Of a stretch of DNA of 23,949 bases, positions 21,715 through 23,949 are shown one piece after another. The notes under the pieces are model-generated. The model was given only the letters and a program-made list of their open reading frames with translations. It had not been told where the DNA came from and did no database searches. Position numbers and translations under genes: made by a program. The DNA lies in the NCBI GenBank assembly GCA_002428045.1, contig DIZZ01000223.1:3521-27469 (forward strand), written 5' to 3'. Each line of letters begins with the position of its first letter. Within the stretch, counting starts at the first letter, position 1. Source of the DNA: Verrucomicrobia bacterium UBA6015. GTDB lineage: Bacteria > Verrucomicrobiota > Kiritimatiellia > UBA8416.

Positions 21715-23496
21715 ATGGCCACAATTGCCAATTGCAAGATTGAAGTTGCCCACACGAACCCGGGCATTAATGTACGCCTGACTGCGCGCCAGGGGGAGTG
21801 CCCCGGCATCGAGTATCTCGATGTTGAACTCTCGGCGGCAACGCCGACACGTCCCGCCCCGATTACCCTGCGCTGGGAATTGCCCGTCGTGGATATGCAC
21901 CAGCGCACCTGCGCAAATGCCCAGACAAAACTGTGTGGCATGGGGCGTCCGCGGACCCAATGCAGCGCGGCACATGAGGCCCCGGTCTGGAGCATGTTCA
22001 ATTACGCTGGCAAGAACCGGATGACCTTTGCCGTGGCCGACGCGATCAACACCTGCGAGTTGAGCGACCAGCACGCCGAGGAGACGGCTTGCCTGACCTG
22101 CCGGATCGACCTCTTCATGGATCCGGTTCCCCCGCTGACCGCCTACCGCACCACGGTCCGCTTCGACACCCGTCCCCTGCCTTACGAGGATGCCCTGCGG
22201 GATGTAGGCGACTGGTGGGCAGCGATGCCGGCCTATACCCCGGCACCGGTTCCTGAACATGCCCGCCTGCCGATGTATTCTTCCTGGTACAGCTTCCATC
22301 TCGGCATCACGCCTGAAGTGATCGAGCACCAATGCCGCCTTGCCAAGGCGATCGGCATGGATTCGGTCATCGTCGACGACGGCTGGCAGACCGACGACAA
22401 GCAACGCGGCTATGCCTACTGTGGCGACTGGGAAGCCGCCCCGGGCAAATTCCCCGACTTCCGCGCCCATGTCGACCGCGTCCACGCCATGGGCATGAAG
22501 TACCTGCTGTGGTTCAGTGTGCCGTTTGTCGGGATCCACACCAAGGCCTACGCCCGGTTCAAGGATAAATTCCTGAATCCGCCGATTCCGACCGACACGA
22601 AAAAACGTGAATGGTTCACACTCGACCCGCGCTTCCCCGATGTGCGCGAGTACCTCATCGGCGTTTACGAGCGCTGCCTCCGCGAGTTCGATCTCGATGG
22701 CTTCAAACTGGATTTTGTCGACTGCTTTACCACCTGCGAAACCACCAAGGATGCCTTTGGTGATGGGCGCGATATCCAATCCGTACCCGAGGCGGCGGAC
22801 CGGCTGTTGACCGATGTGATTGCACGGCTGCGGGCGATCAAGCCAGAAATCATGATCGAGTTCCGGCAAAGCTACATCGGGCCGGCCATGCGCAAGTACG
22901 GCAACATCTTCCGCGTCGGCGACGAACCGAACAACGCCGCCGGCAACCGGGTTGGCTCAATGCTCCTGCGGGCATTGAGCGGCAATACGGCGATCCATTC
23001 CGACATGGTCATGTGGCATCCGCGGGACACCGTCGAGAGTGCCGCGATGCAACTGCTGCACGCGGTCTTCACGGTGCCGCAGATCTCGGTTCTGCTGGAT
23101 AAGATTCCCGAAAACCACTTGGCCATGATCCGGCACTATCTGGCCTTCTGGCGCGATCACCGTGATGTGCTGCTGGATGGCCGCATCCATCCGCACCAGC
23201 CGCAGCATGCCTATCCCGCCGTCGTCAGCGAGAATGACGCCAAGGTGGCGGGCGCGGCCTATGCCAACGGGTTCATCCCGCTGCCCGACGTCAAGGACCG
23301 GGAGCTGATCCTGATCAACGGCACGTTGGAAAACCGGTTGGCCATTGAACTGCCCACCGCCATCGGCCGCCGCCGGGTTCGCATTTTCACCTGTACCGGG
23401 GAAACGGTCATGGATGCAATCTGCGAATGGAATGCGGGCCTGCATGGCCTTGAGGTCCCGTCGGCCGGCACCGCCATCCTGAGCTGCTGCCAGTAA
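21715..23496 (+). CDS. GH36-type alpha-galactosidase-like glycoside hydrolase
   Basis: 593 residues without signal peptide, so cytosolic. An N-terminal beta-sandwich (1-190) precedes a TIM barrel with SWYSFHLGITPEVI, VIVDDGWQTDD (218-228), MGMKYLLWFSVPFVG, DLDGFKLDFVDCF with nucleophile Asp333, and FRVGDEPNN with acid/base Asp403 in the RxxD setting of clan GH-D. A C-terminal beta domain starts near residue 500 (YANGFIPLPDVKDRELILINGT). The family usually hydrolyses alpha-galactosides or acts on related N-acetylgalactosaminides. Length is shorter than the 700 residues of many GH36 enzymes. GAGGA precedes ATG 21715 by seven bases, and the gene lies 36 bases after the enolase-superfamily gene. 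Confidence 0.9.
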   Translation: MATIANCKIEVAHTNPGINVRLTARQGECPGIEYLDVELSAATPTRPAPITLRWELPVVDMHQRTCANAQTKLCGMGRPRTQCSAAHEAPVWSMFNYAGKNRMTFAVADAINTCELSDQHAEETACLTCRIDLFMDPVPPLTAYRTTVRFDTRPLPYEDALRDVGDWWAAMPAYTPAPVPEHARLPMYSSWYSFHLGITPEVIEHQCRLAKAIGMDSVIVDDGWQTDDKQRGYAYCGDWEAAPGKFPDFRAHVDRVHAMGMKYLLWFSVPFVGIHTKAYARFKDKFLNPPIPTDTKKREWFTLDPRFPDVREYLIGVYERCLREFDLDGFKLDFVDCFTTCETTKDAFGDGRDIQSVPEAADRLLTDVIARLRAIKPEIMIEFRQSYIGPAMRKYGNIFRVGDEPNNAAGNRVGSMLLRALSGNTAIHSDMVMWHPRDTVESAAMQLLHAVFTVPQISVLLDKIPENHLAMIRHYLAFWRDHRDVLLDGRIHPHQPQHAYPAVVSENDAKVAGAAYANGFIPLPDVKDRELILINGTLENRLAIELPTAIGRRRVRIFTCTGETVMDAICEWNAGLHGLEVPSAGTAILSCCQ

Positions 23497-23519
23497 GGGG
23501 GGCTGAAAACCGGCAGGTA

Positions 23520-23618
23520 GCCCAACTCAATAAGCGCGGCCACACCATTCGCATTGTCATCCGCGCCCGGCGTTTGCCCGCATGCGTCATAATGCGCACC
23601 GACAACCCGCTTGGCTCC
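23520..23618 (-). pseudogene. Remnant of an M28-type zinc aminopeptidase
   Basis: The minus strand encodes VVGAHYDACGQTPGADDNANG and VAALIELG in one frame, the hallmark of M28 aminopeptidases: His and Asp zinc ligands in GAHYD, and the Asp pair in ADDN. No other M28 part is visible. In the same frame a TGA lies about 30 bases upstream (near 23646-23648), and downstream the frame runs on into the opposite strand of the GH36 gene. The fragment is about one tenth of a whole gene, and no start or ribosome site belongs to it. It is best read as a relic left by deletion. Confidence 0.7.
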
Positions 23619-23714
23619 CTTGCCAACTGAACGTCGGCTGAGCCATCAGGCAACCCGCCACCGTACTGATTTTCATAACGCGCTCGTAGGGGGAATGAAA
23701 GGAACTGAACTGGA

Positions 23715-23838
23715 CCTGAATTCAGGCTAAGGAGCCGTTGAAAAATAACATATACACTTCAACGGTAGATTTATCCCCTTTATCCCGAACCTTGTCCCGA
23801 ACGCAATTTGATTGGATGAGGGTTCTGGACAAGGTTCG
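23715..23838. repeat. Inverted-repeat-rich intergenic patch
   Basis: Three structures lie close together: the perfect 12-bp palindrome CCTGAATTCAGG (23715-23726), an 8-bp stem CCGTTGAA/TTCAACGG (23735-23742 with 23758-23765), and the 12-bp perfect inverted pair CGAACCTTGTCC/GGACAAGGTTCG (23786-23797 with 23827-23838). TCCCGAAC also occurs twice in direct order near 23784-23802. No convincing gene covers 23497-23949. The patch may be the edge of a small mobile element or a regulatory region for a gene to the right. Confidence 0.5.
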
Positions 23839-23898
23839 AGACAAGCCGACCAACCGGGGGTGGCGTACGAAAGACGGAGGGTAAGATCTGTTTCTGGA

Positions 23899-23937
23899 AT
23901 CGGTGAACGAGAGCGGGCGACGAGAACGGGCAACGAG
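23899..23937 (+). repeat. GC-rich repeat motif, copy C
   Basis: The first 25 bases match copy A at 2618-2642 with one difference, and the following GAGAACGGG...CAACGAG continues the match to copy B at 6199-6227. It is the longest copy of the motif and contains its own tandem-like echo (AACGAGAGCGGGCGACGAG then AACGGGCAACGAG). It lies 12 bases from the window end, so what it precedes cannot be seen. Confidence 0.7.
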
Positions 23938-23949
23938 GCAAAGCAAAGG

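Noticed and set aside
23722..23946. Minus-strand open frame of 74 codons in the right-hand gap
   Set aside because: It runs through two inverted repeats and the GC-rich motif, has no ribosome site, and its Arg/Ser-rich product resembles no family.
1..23949. tRNA, rRNA and known riboswitch genes
   Set aside because: Reading the intergenic stretches on both strands gave no cloverleaf with TTCRANY arm and no riboswitch consensus that I recognise; a covariance search would settle it.

Overview
The window looks like a fragment of a Gram-negative bacterial chromosome. A PVC-type lineage (Verrucomicrobiota, Kiritimatiellota or Lentisphaerota) is my best guess, at low confidence. The grounds are a secreted squalene-cyclase-fold protein behind a coiled-coil protein, a 23S rRNA intervening-sequence-type four-helix protein framed by hexamer arrays of the CCTAAT/CGTAAT kind, and many secreted proteins without a known family. 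No rRNA, tRNA or CRISPR array was seen.

Layout. (1) 1-4736, plus strand: the 3' part of a long coiled-coil protein, translationally coupled to a secreted alpha/alpha-toroid (prenyltransferase/squalene oxidase repeat) protein; then a small cassette with a four-helix-bundle gene between inverted hexamer arrays; then a secreted protein with a concanavalin-like middle and three copies of a short beta motif. (2) 4755-6097: a hairpin between convergent genes, then, on the minus strand, a DUF3833-like lipoprotein and a small secreted protein with a clear promoter. (3) 6222-17067, minus strand: nine genes in tight order. Transcribed from 17067 downwards they encode a secreted solute-binding/OmpA fusion, a membrane-anchored von Willebrand A protein, a membrane-anchored second solute-binding/OmpA fusion, a membrane coiled-coil protein, a PspA/IM30-like protein, a solute-binding protein, its ABC permease and ATPase, and an AAA+ ATPase. 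This is the centre of interest. (4) 17213-19101, minus strand: a CvfB-like S1 RNA-binding protein and a HEAT/zinc-ribbon/PD-(D/E)XK nuclease-like protein. (5) 19419-23496, plus strand: M42 peptidase, an enolase-superfamily enzyme and a GH36-type alpha-galactosidase. (6) 23497-23949: no intact gene; a remnant of an M28 peptidase and a patch rich in inverted repeats.

How the genes may work together. The nine-gene operon joins three related periplasmic ligand-binding domains, two of them fused to OmpA-type cell-wall-binding domains, to an ABC importer of the nitrate/taurine type, a vWA adhesion domain facing the periplasm, a PspA-like (ESCRT-III-related) membrane-coating protein and an AAA+ ATPase. 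I infer an envelope-sensing and membrane-maintenance machine in which ligand occupancy or cell-wall attachment is relayed to a PspA polymer that the AAA+ protein may remodel. The domain identities are well supported by visible motifs; the joint function is a hypothesis. The last cluster probably serves breakdown of peptides and galactosides.

The window also contains repeated short elements: four hexamer arrays or half-arrays (three sites), three copies of a GC-rich motif with core AGCGGGCGACGA, and a 22-nt palindrome between divergent genes.
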